Source: Corylus avellana (lineage: Eukaryota; Streptophyta; Magnoliopsida; Fagales; Betulaceae). From it: a DNA stretch of 64,000 bases. A model generated the notes under the pieces. The model saw nothing but the letters and a program-made list of their open reading frames with translations. It was not told where the DNA came from and ran no database searches. The position numbers and the translations under genes were made by a program. Of the stretch, positions 1-12,689 are shown piece after piece. Every line of letters begins with the position of its first letter. Position 1 is the stretch's first letter. The stretch lies in contig NC_081541.1 of assembly GCF_901000735.1 (NCBI RefSeq), positions 8,609,055 through 8,673,054 on the forward strand. The letters are read 5' to 3'.

Positions 1-604
1 CATAAACACACCGCAATTCTAGAGATATGTTAGAAAGTCTCCTGTGGATGAAGCCATAAGAAAGAAAAAACACTTGAGACAGCAAAATGATGATCAAATA
101 AATAGTCCAATAAAAATATGATTTATCATTATATACACCATATAATGCAGAGCATTTAACAAACTTCATCCTAATATCCTCAACAGATGGACCAAGTACT
201 TTTGCCACATTAGACAACAAGGGTTTCTATTTGCAGTGAATCTTTCAAGGTATAATTTCAATCTCACAGTGGATGGGGGAGATGATGACAAGTAAAATCT
301 CTTACCTAATATGATTGTCCAGATGAAAAACACCCACACAGAAACATTGAGGTGCACCAAGCTAATTGAATATGAATTAAAATGGAGCTGATACAAAGTA
401 AGATGCACCCATAATATTTTTCAAGTGCTGGTTTAACTAGCTCTGCATGGAAAAAAATGCTTGATGCGAAGTAGCCATGATTGTCTGGTAACGAGAATGA
501 GTTCAAATTCTGCTATGTGATACTAAGCCCCAAGTGCTAATCCAATAGAGAACAAAGTATGAAATCATTCTGAATGCAACATATTTGGAGATCATTCAAC
601 TCAC
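1..604 (-). other. Last intron (partial) of the PDK gene
   Basis: This stretch follows the exon 5 donor of the PDK gene on the minus strand. No PDK C-terminal coding sequence or other recognisable gene is visible. The short open frames here have no family resemblance. Confidence 0.7.
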
Positions 605-3476
605 CATATCCTTCCATAGAGATAATTTGCAGATCTCCTCCGAAGTACCGAGCGTATAAGCGGCTTATTGGGAGGCCATATCCATATCCAGCCATTGTGA
701 CTGAATCAGCAGTACCAAGATCTGAATCCTCATCCAGTGGGTTTCTTGCAGTGCTGTAAAGATAAGTGAAAATTTTGGAGAGGCCACTTCTTGGTATACC
801 ACCCCCCTCATCTGAGACCTATTATGTCAGTCAAACGAACTTGTTAAGCATTGCTTCAGTTGAACTGGTTAATTGAAAGTGGGATTTCAAAGTTATCAGG
901 AAAAAAAAGGTAAAAATGAAATGAATAGAGGAGGGGGATGCCAACCCAAAAACAAAAACAAAAAAAGAGGTTTTCCTTTTTGCCTTTTTTCTTCTCTTTT
1001 TTGCTTTTCCCTGTAAGTGGGATGTAAAAAATGATACCTTATCATCACCCAGACAATTTTACAACCACCGAAGATATCATGAATGTATGCAATACAACAA
1101 TCAATACCTTGATAGTAACATCTTCTATCCCATCAGCAACTACTATTCTAATAGGAGGTGCAACTTTATCAGAGTCCACGAAACGCTCTTGGACAGCACG
1201 CAAGGAGTTCTTAACCAACTCAAATACCATAAGATGCAAGTGTGTTGGAACATAACTGTTTCAAAAGCAAACATACAATTATAGAACAAACGAGAAGGCA
1301 AGTACTCTAACCTTTAAAATCTCAGGTCAATGGATAAACAAAGGTCATATCAAGGGAAAGTTTCACAGGACCACAAGGAATGGGGAGCTGAAATTTTTAC
1401 TTTTTTTTAGATATTATATTTTTATCCTATAATTGTTCTACAATGTTGACATAGTACCCCAAATCAACCATTGGATCGTTTTTCCATTTAAAAAAAAGAT
1501 TAATCTAGGGGTTAGTTGGGAATGTTACATCAACATTGTTAGATGAATATTGAATAAAATTATAGTATCTAGCATTTCTCAAACAAAAAAGAATGAGAGA
1601 AAAAGATCGAGAATAGGAAAGGGACGAAAAATGCAGAAACATACAAATTAAACAAAACGTGAAAGGAACAAATTGAAACAAGCCATATCAAGATGACTTA
1701 CGGGAATGTAAAACGGGGATCTCCGTAGATAGTAACATCAGGTGCACTGCCATACTCGCGCATGCAAATATAACGGGCATCTTCACTGGCATTTTGTGCT
1801 ACCTCCAGTGGAGACATTTTCGTATGTATATAGCCCACACAGTGAGGAGGGGGATTAGGATTATGCAACTCCACGTGTTGCCCTGAGTTTAACTCAAAAT
1901 TGAAGCACATAGAACATATTTAGAACTAATCCCAATAGTAATACAATTAATGTGACGAAAAAAGATGAAGAACTAGTAGAACAGTCCAATTAATAAAGCA
2001 GTCAAGTATAAAAGCAAGGCAAGAGGAAATTAGAACTAACCAATAAGCATGCGAATTCCTATCCTTGACATGTAAAATCGATCCAGAAACTGATGAATCT
2101 CATCAAGATCCTCGTCGACTATCGTCGAATCCATGCCTTTCTTCAACTGTTGAACCCCCAAAGCCATCATGGGGACAACATTGTTGTGTCTCACCTTAAT
2201 TGCCTTAATCATTTGGGTAAATTCTTTCTCATCGCTCGAATTCTTGATCTCAGAAAAGGATCTAAGGTCACGGAAAGAATCCAAATACCAATCTCGAACC
2301 TAAGAGTTAAAAAGTTTACACAAAGTGAGTACCCCACTCAAAACCTCAAAATAAACCCCATCCAACAAATCACCCATCAACTCAAACCAACACCCTCTAC
2401 CTCACACAAAATGATAAATAATCAGTAAAAAGAAACATTAGTATACTAATATTAGTATAGTATGAAGCTGCTAATACAAACAATTGGCAAGAAAGAAACA
2501 GCGACCCTCAGGTATCATCATTTTGTTAACAATTTCAAAGCACTTTTCCCTTTTAAAAGCAAAAACTGTATTGATCATAGCTTCTTCTTCTTCTTTTTTC
2601 TTTTTTTTCTATTCTATTCTATTGATCATAGCTTTTAAAAAGCAAGAAAGGTACATCCATATAATGCTAATGAAACAGAACAATATGTCCTCTGGTAGAT
2701 TTCAACATTTCTATTTTAAATATGTCTACCAAATGTCATAGATCGTACACAAAAACCACGGCAAAGCAATTCCATGGAGGCCGTGCAGAGAAACAAAAAA
2801 TCAACACACACACATCCCCCCCCGTTCTCCCTTTTTTGGAGCAAGTATACAATCAAAACCCAAACAACAGAAGGAATCTCCATTTCTATTACAATAATAA
2901 ACAAAAATATCTAGAACCCAGCATGCAGAATCGGATTTCAAAAGGTCAAACAAATAGTACTCCAATAAATAAATGCTGACTGTCAACTTTTCCCAATCCT
3001 CTCTTGCTACAGTCACGCGCGCGCGCGCGCGCACACAGAGAATCATAATAACAATTAAAAAAAAAAAAACAAAACAAAACAAAACAAAAGTTATCTTATG
3101 AAACTTATATCATTTCCGGTTCCATACACGAAAATCACATATTTGAAGCGAGAAAATAAAATATCACACACAAAAACCGAAAACCCAGAACTCAAATTCG
3201 GAGAGGGAAGAAAGGAAATGAAAAAACCTTCAAAACGGCAGGTTTTTCGGATAGGCCATAAGGAAGGGTCTCAAGCTCGATGGCCCTCCTTGCAATCCTA
3301 ATGGGGAGCTCCTTGTGAAGGAACTGAGCGGAGATTAGCAAATTCCTGTCGCCGGGCTCGGACCCAAACTCCATCATGTACCTCAAGCTCACCCCCGTTT
3401 GCTTCATACACCCCCATCGCTGCACGTCGTCGATCAAGCTCTTCGAGAAAGTCTCGCACAGTTTCTTAGCCGCCAT
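605..3476 (-). CDS. PDK: Pyruvate dehydrogenase (acetyl-transferring) kinase, mitochondrial; 3' end off window
   Basis: The family phosphorylates and switches off the E1-alpha subunit of the mitochondrial pyruvate dehydrogenase complex. Five exons splice in frame: 3476-3228, 2300-2041, 1882-1702, 1255-1108 and 818-605, all GT-AG, giving 350 codons plus two bases. Visible: an N-terminal alpha-helical part (starts [14 protein letters not shown]), the GHKL N-box ELVKNSLRA in exon 4, the G1 box [10 protein letters not shown] and the G2 box [16 protein letters not shown] in exon 5, all ATP-binding signatures of mitochondrial protein kinases. Plant PDKs have about 366 residues, so only about 18 C-terminal residues are missing. 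The reading frame ends at a good donor (g|gtgagt) at 605, and I find no matching last exon in 1-604, so it lies beyond the left edge. The start at 3476 matches family N-termini; an in-frame ATG 7 codons upstream is not conserved. Identification is firm. Confidence 0.95.
3016..3032. repeat. (GC)n microsatellite in PDK intron 1
   Basis: About eight alternating CG/GC dinucleotides, unusual in this AT-rich context, followed by an A-rich stretch with an AAAAC-type repeat to about 3090. Both lie inside the first PDK intron. Confidence 0.8.
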
Positions 3477-3881
3477 GCCTCTCCCACACCACCCCAAAAG
3501 CGACTACCGCAACGAGATTCCAATAACGCCACCCACATGCAAGCCAAGCACACAATGCGAAACTTGCATAGAGATTACAGAAAGTCAGTCCCTCCAAACA
3601 ACAACAAAAAAAAAAAAAAAAGTAAATAAAAAGGCTTTTCTCCTTTCGGTATTTTCCAGATAAAGAAAGCAAAATTTGTTTATGGAGAGGAAAAAACACA
3701 GCAGATGCCAGGTGGAGCAGGCAGGGTCAGAGAATTAACCAGGGTTACAATTTTAACCACACCCCCACGTATCAGTTATAGGCGGTCCTCCCTCTCTGTA
3801 CAGGCGCCACGTGGGAGTTGCATGGGCTCACAGCCGCCTGTTTCGGTAATTGGCGCCCATCGGTTGAGTCCCGCCGTTTCT

Positions 3882-3913
<32 letters not shown>

Positions 3914-3960
3914 TTTTTTTTTTTTTTAACTTCACGGAAGACGCTCACCCAATTTGACAA
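3477..3960 (-). promoter_or_regulatory. PDK 5' leader and proximal promoter region
   Basis: Sequence upstream of the PDK start codon. It holds a G-box core CACGTG at 3808-3813 (about 330 bp upstream of the ATG) and a pyrimidine tract, (TTC)n followed by poly-T, at about 3878-3927. The G-box is a known bZIP/bHLH site in plants; its use here is inference. Confidence 0.4.
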
Positions 3961-4302
3961 AGTTTTTAAATTTTTAAATCTCTTAATTTAGTTTCTTTAA
4001 TTTTTAATTACTCTCAATTTAAGCCCTCTGTCAAATTTAGAGTTTAAAAATATTAAAAAAAACTAAAATATCACTGATTTTTCTTTTTTTAATAAAAAAA
4101 AAGTTTTAGAATTAAGGATAAAATTAAAATTTTATAAGAAATTCAGGGATATAAACGTTATGTGATGTTTAACAGTCTAAATTGATTACAATTGAAAGTT
4201 CATGAGACTAAATTGAGAAATTTTGAAGTTTGAGAATTTTGTCAAATCGAGTAAAAGTTCAGGGGTCTAGAGTGAGATTTTTTTTTTAATGTCTCGCCTT
4301 GT

Positions 4303-5329
4303 CAGTGGCGGAGCCAGACAATTCACATTGAGGGTGCTGCTAAAATTTTTTTTTGGGTCCTAAAAATTTTTCACCCTAAAAATTTGGTAATTCACACAAT
4401 ATATACATCACAAAAAAATATCTTTAAAAGTTTATAAATATGTGTTCAAATTGATATATTAGAAATATAGCATATCGACACTATATCAAAAAGACAGAAT
4501 TACAAAAAAAAAAAAAAAAGTGTCTAAAACTGCAATTTAAGGTTTCTTATAGAGATTTAAGTTTAGATGACGTTCATTGGGATTTGAAGTTTTGGCAGTA
4601 AAATCTAACGGTGTATTACTTTTTGAAATGTTATCTTCTTTCTTTTTGAAAAATGAATCAATAGTTTTAAACTTTGACAATTCATGAACTTAAAATTTTC
4701 AAGTTAAATCACGACCCTGTAAGAGACAATCATTAAACAACAAAATAAACAATCGGATATTAAAGTTTATTCAATCATTCAAATTAATAGTGAAATTAAA
4801 TTGTTTATCTTACAGCTTTATTGACATATTAGGTAGCCTCCAAATAAGAATAGACACATCAGCTATTTCACCAAATAACAATATACACGAAAACACAGGA
4901 TCAAAGGCACTTTCTCCATTTCAATCGGCAACAACCCCTTTCACATTCAATTGGTAGAACAAACCAAGCCAGCCCGAGAAGCACCCAAAAGCAATATCCA
5001 GGAACCCAATTCGATCTCCACCAAAGAAAACCCTTCCCTTGCTACACTTCACAAAGGTTTCCTCCAACAGCGCAAGACTTCAGCCAATTGCTCCAGCAAC
5101 GCCTTCTTGTCTTCACCTCCATGGGCAGCCACAAAGGACTCTCATAGTCAGAAAGAACTGCATCCATTTTGATTTCTTGCTCTAAAGTTTTCTCTTGAAA
5201 TTTCACTCTCTCACCAGTCCTAGAAGCTAATTTTTCTAATTTGCCTAGGAAAACAGCAAAAAAAATTTTTTTTGAAAAAGCTTTGGGGGTGCCGTGGCAC
5301 CCCCAAAGCCTAACGTGGCTCCGCCACTG
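4303..5329. mobile_element. hAT-type DNA transposon, apparently non-autonomous, with intact ends
   Basis: The element begins CAGTGGCGGAGCCA and ends with its exact inverse TGGCTCCGCCACTG, a perfect 14-bp terminal inverted repeat. It is flanked by a perfect 8-bp direct repeat CGCCTTGT (4295-4302 and 5330-5337), the target-site length of the hAT superfamily. Length is 1027 bp. Near the right end is a strong hairpin (5281-5308: CTTTGGGGGTGC, loop, inverse). No transposase frame is recognisable; the 73-codon open frame at 4951-5172 has no visible hAT motif. The perfect TIR and TSD suggest a fairly recent insertion. Confidence 0.85.
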
Positions 5330-5501
5330 CGCCTTGTTAACGATGGGTCATGTGTTCTTTACTGTTTTCAAAAGTTAAAATTAATATTAATTTGTGATTA
5401 ATTGATTATTAACATAAAAAAACAAAAAACAAAACTTATTTTTCAACGTCGTTTTAATAAAACGCACAATTGGTGTGTGGCTTCTTCAACCATATCCGTT
5501 G

Positions 5502-5938
5502 GAGAGCTGCTGCCATACGGTTGTGGCAGAAAACATGGGTTTTCTGCCCACCAATCACAACATGACACATCAACATTTTAAGAAAAATGCAAAAACTTAA
5601 AATGAGAACAAAACACCAAAACAAAAAAAATTGAGGACAAAAATGAGGAACCACNNNNNNNNNNNNNNNNNNNNNNNNNNNNNNNNNNNNNNNNNNNNNN
5701 NNNNNNNNNNNNNNNNNNNNNNNNNNNNNNNNNNNNNNNNNNNNNNNNNNNNNNNNNNNNNNNNNNNNNNNNNNNNNNNNNNNNNNNNNNNNNNGGAGTT
5801 GGGCGGCAGGTGAATGTGAGAGGAATAATATGGTGTTTTGTTCTCATTTTGAATTTGTGTGCTAAGATGAGGTGTCAACTTATGAGTGGTGGGCAGAAAA
5901 CCCCCCCTTTTTGCCTTGACCGAATGGAAGTTATTCCC
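5502..5938. mobile_element. Mutator-type MITE / foldback element, core hidden by an N gap
   Basis: Two inverted arms flank the gap: GTTTTCTGCCCACC at about 5539-5552 has its inverse at about 5889-5902, and the shared run AATGAGAACAAAACACCA lies further in. The outer ends also pair imperfectly (CCATACGGTT against the inverse of AACCGAATGG-like sequence). A 9-bp direct repeat TATCCGTTG (5493-5501 and 5939-5947) abuts the ends, as expected for Mutator-like insertion. Total 437 bp including 140 N. Confidence 0.65.
5655..5794. other. Assembly gap (140 N)
   Basis: A run of 140 unspecified bases in the middle of an inverted repeat. Hairpins commonly break assembly, which would explain the gap. Confidence 0.99.
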
Positions 5939-6346
5939 TATCCGTTGTGGTCTCGCTCTCTCACGCCAAGGTTACCGTGAGGGGGGACCACCACACGACT
6001 ACACGGAATGTGTGATCGTCGCTCTCTCATTCACAAGGTCTTCTTTAAAGATAAAATAATGATTTGATTAATTTCATATGAGATTTCTCTTGAAAAAGTT
6101 GGAAAAATTTGATGGTGACAATTTGTATTCGTATATTAGATTCGAATCAAGTTAAGATATAGATATGTGACTCTATAGATCAACTCTAACTCGACTCGTT
6201 TAATTAAATCGATCAGACTTCTCAACCCAACAACTAATTTTGAGTTGAGTTCATATTAGTTTTGTGCGTCATGTCAATAAATGTCAAGCCTTATGTCGTT
6301 TGTTTCAGGTTATGCTGAATCATTGATATAAAACTATATAGGTTAA

Positions 6347-6522
6347 AAGAAGTGCTAGAAAGACAAACAAATGAACCCAAATTTTTTTTTTTCAAACTGA
6401 CGTGGTAAGAGTTTTTAAATTAAAAAAAATACAATTCTCTCTCCCTTGTCTGCCACTCACGGTCTACCACGTCAGTTTGAAAATTTTGCTGGGTTCATTT
6501 GTTTTGCTTCCTAGCACTTCTC
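6347..6522. mobile_element. Mutator-type MITE, copy 1
   Basis: A 176-bp stem-loop: the left end AAGAAGTGCTAGAAAG and right end CTTCCTAGCACTTCTC are imperfect inverse copies, and pairing extends about 60 bp inwards (both arms contain CAAATGAACCCA or its inverse, and the motif TGACGTGG/CCACGTCA). A 10-bp direct repeat TATAGGTTAA flanks it (6337-6346, 6523-6532). Confidence 0.8.
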
Positions 6523-6684
6523 TATAGGTTAACTACTTAACTCTAACCAACTAATTTTGTGTTGAGTTCATAAAAAATTATCAGCCCAGGTCATAAGAAT
6601 ACCACAAAAATTTATAATTTCATTTTAAAACCCATTTTTCTTTTTATTTTTTTATATGTCCGTACAAGAGGACGGAAAGGGAGA

Positions 6685-6686
<2 letters not shown>

Positions 6687-6721
<35 letters not shown>
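6687..6721. repeat. (AT)n microsatellite
   Basis: About 17 uninterrupted AT units, in the spacer between the two MITE copies. Confidence 0.95.
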
Positions 6722-6723
<2 letters not shown>

Positions 6724-7357
6724 CTCGTATTATTGGTGGGCTGCGTTTAATTACTTGTTTAGCACAAGTGTAATGGATGACAAGAATTCTTTCTATTTTA
6801 AAATGAAATAAAATTTATAATTAGTACATTTTAGAGTAATACTTGCAAGAGTTTTTTCTTCGCAATAAGTTGAAGGTTCCCACAAAAATACAAAGAAAAA
6901 ATGTTCTTATCTAAAATATTACTCGTGATTTTATATTATTTAATAAACTTAAAAGACGTGATAATATTAACTTTATATATACAGTTATATGCATTAATTT
7001 TAAATTGTGGTCATATTATTCAAGTCTTTTTAAATGAAAACATCAATGTCTCTAGTTCAACCTAGTACTGCCTCAAGAAAATAAAAGTAAGTTTACTACT
7101 TTAGACAACCTCGTCAGCATCAATAATTAAGAAAAGACTTCCACTCGTCTAAGTCCAACCTACCAGTCTTGGACCAAATGCAGCAAATGAATCCATAAGC
7201 TAGCAGCCTAGCCCTCATATTCTCCTCAACAAAATACATAAAAAGTTATTTTGATTAGTTTTGTCGTAAAAATATTTCTAAAAATTTTATATTCACTCAA
7301 CAAAATAGATAATGATTTGTTTAACTATAACTCAACAAATTATTAGTTATATTAATA

Positions 7358-7515
7358 TAGAAGTGTTAGGAAGCTAAACAAATAAACTCATTGATGTGGT
7401 AAAAGTTTTTAAATTAAAAATATACAATTCTCTCTCCCTTGTCTGTCACTCACGATCTACCACTTCAATTTGAAAAAAATTTTGAGTTCATTTGTTTGAC
7501 TTCTTAGCACTTCTA
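7358..7515. mobile_element. Mutator-type MITE, copy 2 of the same family
   Basis: A 158-bp element with ends TAGAAGTGTTAGGAAG and CTTCTTAGCACTTCTA, closely matching copy 1 at 6347-6522, including the internal CTCTCTCCCTTGTCTG segment. It has a perfect 9-bp target duplication ATATTAATA (7349-7357, 7516-7524). The 9-bp TSD supports Mutator assignment. Confidence 0.82.
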
Positions 7516-7524
7516 ATATTAATA

Positions 7525-8245
7525 AGAAAAAATAATCTTGTAATTTCTCTTATTTGGGAGTCGGGAAAATAAATACAGAAATAATATATTAAATAAAATT
7601 TTTAATAATATATTAAAATTTAGCCAAATATTTGTTTATCTAAATTCCAACTGCAAATTTCAAGAAAATTATCGATCAACTCGTAATTATTAGTGAATAG
7701 ACATAAATTGTCAAAGAATATTGAACATAATCTAACAAAAAAAAGCATATCCTCGTGGGATATGGTAATTTGTCTAATTATGTGAATGGCCAATAAAGGA
7801 AGAATAAAGAAAGAAGAGGAAAAAAGAAAGCCGCCTATCCACTAACCTTTTGGCTTAATTATTTCTTATTTGCCGTCTCTTTCGGTGATATGGATGGAAT
7901 CTATTTAATTGTTTTAATAATGTATTTTTATTCAAATGAAAAATAGGAGGTCAAAAATGACAAAATTGACCATAAAAACAACTAACTTGTTTCTCTCCAT
8001 TTCAAATGAAATGGAGAGGATCCAAGTTCGTCTCTTTTTGGGTTGTCCGTCCATCTTGGGCCTTGTATCCGATCTTCATTTTAACTAAAAATTACTTATC
8101 TTTCTAATCTTAATCTTTGATCCTATCTGATTAATGTCAAAAAATAAAAAATAATCAAAAAATAATTTCACGATCTTTTACATGTATTGTATAATTCAAA
8201 ATAATGGAGATAATCGATTTCATGGTCCATATTTTGTTTTGTCAT
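7525..8245. other. Spacer with no recognised gene
   Basis: AT-rich, no long open frame, no tRNA or family motif seen. Confidence 0.6.
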
Positions 8246-8900
8246 CTATGACGATATATATTTAAAATTTTTAAATGGTGGGAGAAATACCCTATATATG
8301 AGGCCAACAAAAGGCTCGTTGAAGTTCATTTCTCCGATTGCATTGCAAGGCTCCACTGGATCCACACCGTCTGCCAAAGGACCTCTAGAACCCTGACAAA
8401 CCAAAGGATTCCCAAGAGCCTGGGAGCCTAAAGGCCGATAGCTGAAGAAATCGTTGTGCCACTCACGAGAGATCGATGGATCGTCACTGATGAGCCACTC
8501 ACAATAAGGCTCACTCTTCGAAGTCAAAGGAATATCCGTTGAAGTCTCCCACCGATGGTAGGTTGACATATGGAAACTATCGGATAAGAAAAGACAGTCA
8601 CCTTTGGCTCATTTGCCTATTTGAAACCCGGGATCCTTGTAGAAATGATTGAAATTCGAGAGTCCGAGAAGAAGGATCGAGGCCCGAAGGTAAGATTGGC
8701 CATTCGATACGTGCCATATTTGGCCTACTTGCCTTATGGGAGATGACTCTATTCAATATGGAAAAACCCTATGTCTAATGCATGTACTCAACTCAACTCA
8801 CCCTTCATTCTCTTACCCTATTACCTTCACTAAATTATCGTATTAACTTAGGCATTAGAGTGTTCAACGGTAGATACATTACCACATCATTTAAAATTTT
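8246..8900. mobile_element. Possible LTR-retrotransposon remnant (gypsy-like)
   Basis: A 107-codon open frame on the minus strand (8246-8569) has no family I recognise. Just beyond it, 8848-8867 reads TAACTTAGGCATTAGAGTGT on the plus strand, nearly the same as the inverse of the LTR motif at 13844-13863 (ACACTCCGATGCCTAAGTTA) in the gypsy LTR described below. This suggests an LTR fragment in the opposite orientation. Boundaries are guesses. Confidence 0.35.
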
Positions 8901-11735
8901 TAAATAATGTGACACCATTAAATGCAACAAAATAAAATTATTATTATTAAATAGTTGTGTCCTCTTTAAAGTTGTTGACATTATTTTAATGACACATGTA
9001 ACTATGAAGAAAAAGCACTCGCTTACTAATCGTATCTAGGTTATCACTAAAAAATTTGAAGTTTTTGTAAAGGGAAAACTATAAAAAAGCTCTCAAAACT
9101 AACACGTCGTTTGCAATAGAGCCCTTTAACGTTCAAAATGTACTAAAGTAGCCCATAAAACTACCAAAATGTATAAAAAATGCAACTTAATTTTTTTCTA
9201 TTCTTATAGAATACCCATATTCTTTTAACAAATAAAATAATAAAATAATTGTTAAAAAAAAAACAATTTTTTAAAAATACAAAAAAATCAATGAGCGAAT
9301 AAAAATAATTTTTATTTTTCCCTTTGTATATTTTTCCCTTTTGTAAATTACTTATAAAATTTAATTTCACCTAATAAATAACGCATATGATTATATGAAA
9401 CTTATATAACACCTATAAATAATTTTATAAATTATTCACATTATATAAATCGTATATAAACTGCTAAAAACTTTCACATATCATACAAGAAGACAAAAAT
9501 TGTAACGGTTTGTGCAGCATATTCATGTGCACAGAACAGAAAGATTTGCAGGCTTTAAACGCGTAGTGGCGCGCCTTCTCAAAAGCAACAGTCCCCAATG
9601 CATCTGCCCTCTTCACCGTAATCAACGGAAATCGCTCTCCCCAATACAAGGGTGGATTCATTTCATTTCATGGGATCTGCGTCATGCACGTTATTCCAAA
9701 CCTAAAAAAACCGTCTTTTTTCTTGATTCTTAAGGAAGGGAATCTGCGTCTTAAACAGTTAAACTTGGTTAAACGACAAGGCCGGAATCGAGCATTCGCC
9801 GTTCGAACTCGGGTCGGCCAAAATTAGCCGTCGACGTGAATAAACCAAATGAGTCGGGGTTCCAGGCTTCCAGCTCCGGTTTAAATCTTACTTTATTGAA
9901 TTTACAATTTACAAAATAATTTTAAAAAAATAAGCTTAAACGAGATTGTTGTCCGCTAATCGCCAACCATTATAATCACCAACTATTTAACCACTTTTGA
10001 AGGCGATTAAAAAAACCGTTAACCGCTAACCGCCTATATATATATCATTTAATTAGGCTCATGGGCTTTAGTTCATGTTTTAAAAATTCAACTTCATCTG
10101 ATTGGCCAAAATTTTAAGAGCATGTGCAAAACTTTGAAACGATCCCGTCAATGGGTGGCACGAAGAGATGGGTGGCATGTTTTATAAATATACCAACGGC
10201 GGACCCAAGGCAATTCGTCTTCCCCAAATTTTTAAAAAACTGTCTTAAAGTATACATATTTATAAATTTGTATCTTCAAAATTATACTTTTGTCCCCCTA
10301 AAATAATATTTGTGTCCCTCTTTATTTTTATTTTTTAAGTTTTGCCCTCTCTTCCAACATTAAAAATAAAAAATAAATACATTTCAAATACCCCCATTTA
10401 TTTAGTTTCCCTAAATATTCAAATGTGCATTTTTCTTGGACCCAATAAATCATGTTTAGTTTATTTTGCTATTTGTTTATATTATTATATGTTTGTGATG
10501 TAATAAGATTAAATTTAAAACTTATATGCTTTTATTTTATATAAATATGCACAAACACACATACACAGATATTATATGTATCGATGTGCTTTTATATTTA
10601 TTTAAGCCTGTCTTCCTAATTTATAAAAAAATAAATAAAAAATAAAAAATCGTCCCCCTTACACTCCATAAATCCTAATTTCGCCCTGATATACACACAT
10701 AAAACGGCGTCATTTTAGTGTTTAAATATACAAAATATATAAAACTCTGGAAACAATGTTGTTTTTTATTTTTTATTTTGTTTTTCTCTTTTTTTCCTGT
10801 TGAAGCAATTAGACGATTTTTTTAACTACCTAGGCGATTGCAGTTAATAATTTTAGCTAATAACTACCGGTGGTAACCCCATTTTCATCCATAAAATTGC
10901 ATGCAAAATAAAAATTTTGTTTTGTAATAAAAATTTGCAGTAGTTTTTTTTTTTTTTTTTTGTTTAATGGTCACATAATATGGAGTTAAGGACAAAACTT
11001 TACCAGAAAAACACACACACACATGGGTCTGCCGGGCAGTAGCAGTTCAGATGTGTGACCCGTACGAACCTGACCCACACCAGCCCATTTGACAATACGG
11101 TCGGGGCCCTGATGGAGACAGAGGCAGTAGGTGGTAGTGGAGCACGATGCGTGGGCTGAGCCCGTGGATAGTCGGAGCTGGTTGGTGCTCCGTATGGGTG
11201 CCAAATGTGATGGACTTGATGTGCCTGTTTGCCAAAGGACCAAAAAAGAGTTTAATACTAATTCTCTCAAAATTAACTTTCAACATTTTTATTTTTTATT
11301 TTTGACATTACATCAATCATTGTTTTTATTATTTAAATAAAAAATCCTTCCAAACCACTAAAGCCCCAAAAGCCTTTCTCAAATAGAGCCGATGGGTCAT
11401 GACTAGTAACATAAATGGCACGAGCAAAAATAAATTGTGAAGCTAGCTCTTACACGTGGCGACGAGAGTCATTGGAGCCCACCGGCCTAGTCACAATTCA
11501 AAGCTCATATCATTATTGTCCATTTAATTAAAAAGAGGGAACATAGAAGTGGATTGTGTTAATGTTGTATATGTGAGCGGTTATTAACCACTTAATAACC
11601 GTTAATTGTATAACTATTTTCGTAGGTGGGTGGGGCGTGTAGACAGTCCAAACTCAAGTTGATATCTCGCACTCCACTTTGAGCTTTATCATTTATCTTA
11701 ATAATAATATATATTTTTAAAAGATATCGCAAAAC
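8901..11735. other. Gene-free, degraded repeat region
   Basis: No coding gene is supported. Short open frames (for example 9464-9733 on either strand, 10124-10306) lack conservation or splice structure. AT-rich runs and a poly-T (10941-10960) suggest old retroelement tails. Confidence 0.5.
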
Positions 11736-11737
11736 GT

Positions 11738-12006
11738 AAGGTGTTTGGCATTACGATTTAAAAAGCACTTAATTTAAAATAGGAAAAAAAAAAGTGCGAT
11801 TTCTGTAAGCAGAATATGTGGTGCTTATTAGAAAATGTGCGAATTTAAACCAAAATCATGATTTCGAATAACAAATATTTGATAAAATAAAAAAAAATAA
11901 ATAAATAAGGTATTTTTTAAGATATTTTACCAAACATGTTTGCAATTTTAAAAACACAATTTTTAAAATCGCACATATTGAAACCGCAATCCCAAACAGA
12001 CTTAGG
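11738..12006. mobile_element. MITE-like element, 'GTGTTTGGcATTacG' family, copy 1
   Basis: The left part reads AGGTGTTTGGCATTACGATT and the right end reads, inverted, CTGTTTGGGATTGCGGTTT: imperfect terminal inverted repeats of a short AT-rich element. A related copy lies at 27041-27279. A hAT-type MITE is likely, but no clean target duplication was found. Confidence 0.5.
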
Positions 12007-12689
12007 TGGTTAAAAGCTATGTGTTTTCCTATTTAGGAAATTAAGGTCATGAGTAATTAATGCTACAAGTCTCTCTTATGTCACTCTAGAGTTCTTCCAG
12101 GAATGATGTGACTATTAAAATCACCATTAGGCTTGTGATTGATTATTATTGGATTGTGATAAAATGATGATTTTAATAACCACATTATTCTAGCTTGGGG
12201 GTACTTAAGAGGGATACAAGATGGACTTGTAGAATTACTCTAAGGTCGTGGCACTGCCACTTTCAAATTTTTTTATTTTTTTTATTTTTCTAAAACAAAA
12301 AAAAAAATCAGTTTATAGGGTTTTGTTAACAAGTAGTATATATTAAATTGCATGCATGAATGTTACGGTTGTATTTTACAAACTAATATAATATATATTA
12401 AATAATGAAGGCGTATGTGATAGTTTGAAGGGGTCATATATATTTATGCCACACAGTCCGTGATGGTTAAGTACTAATTACATGAAGAGAAACCAACACA
12501 TCCGCCTAATACAAAATTCAAATATATTAAAATATCTATCTTATCTTATCGCTGGATATGTTTGAATATATAGCAACGGATGACTTATAATCCAAGTGAT
12601 CATCCTTAATTTACAAGGAATAATTAAGAAAGAAACCTTAATTACCTGGCCGGTGACATTATGAGCAAAAATTAATTAGTGGAAAAGAC

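Noticed and set aside
3705..3929. 74-codon frame ending in poly-Ser/poly-Phe
   Set aside because: Produced by the (TTC)n and poly-T tract in the PDK promoter.
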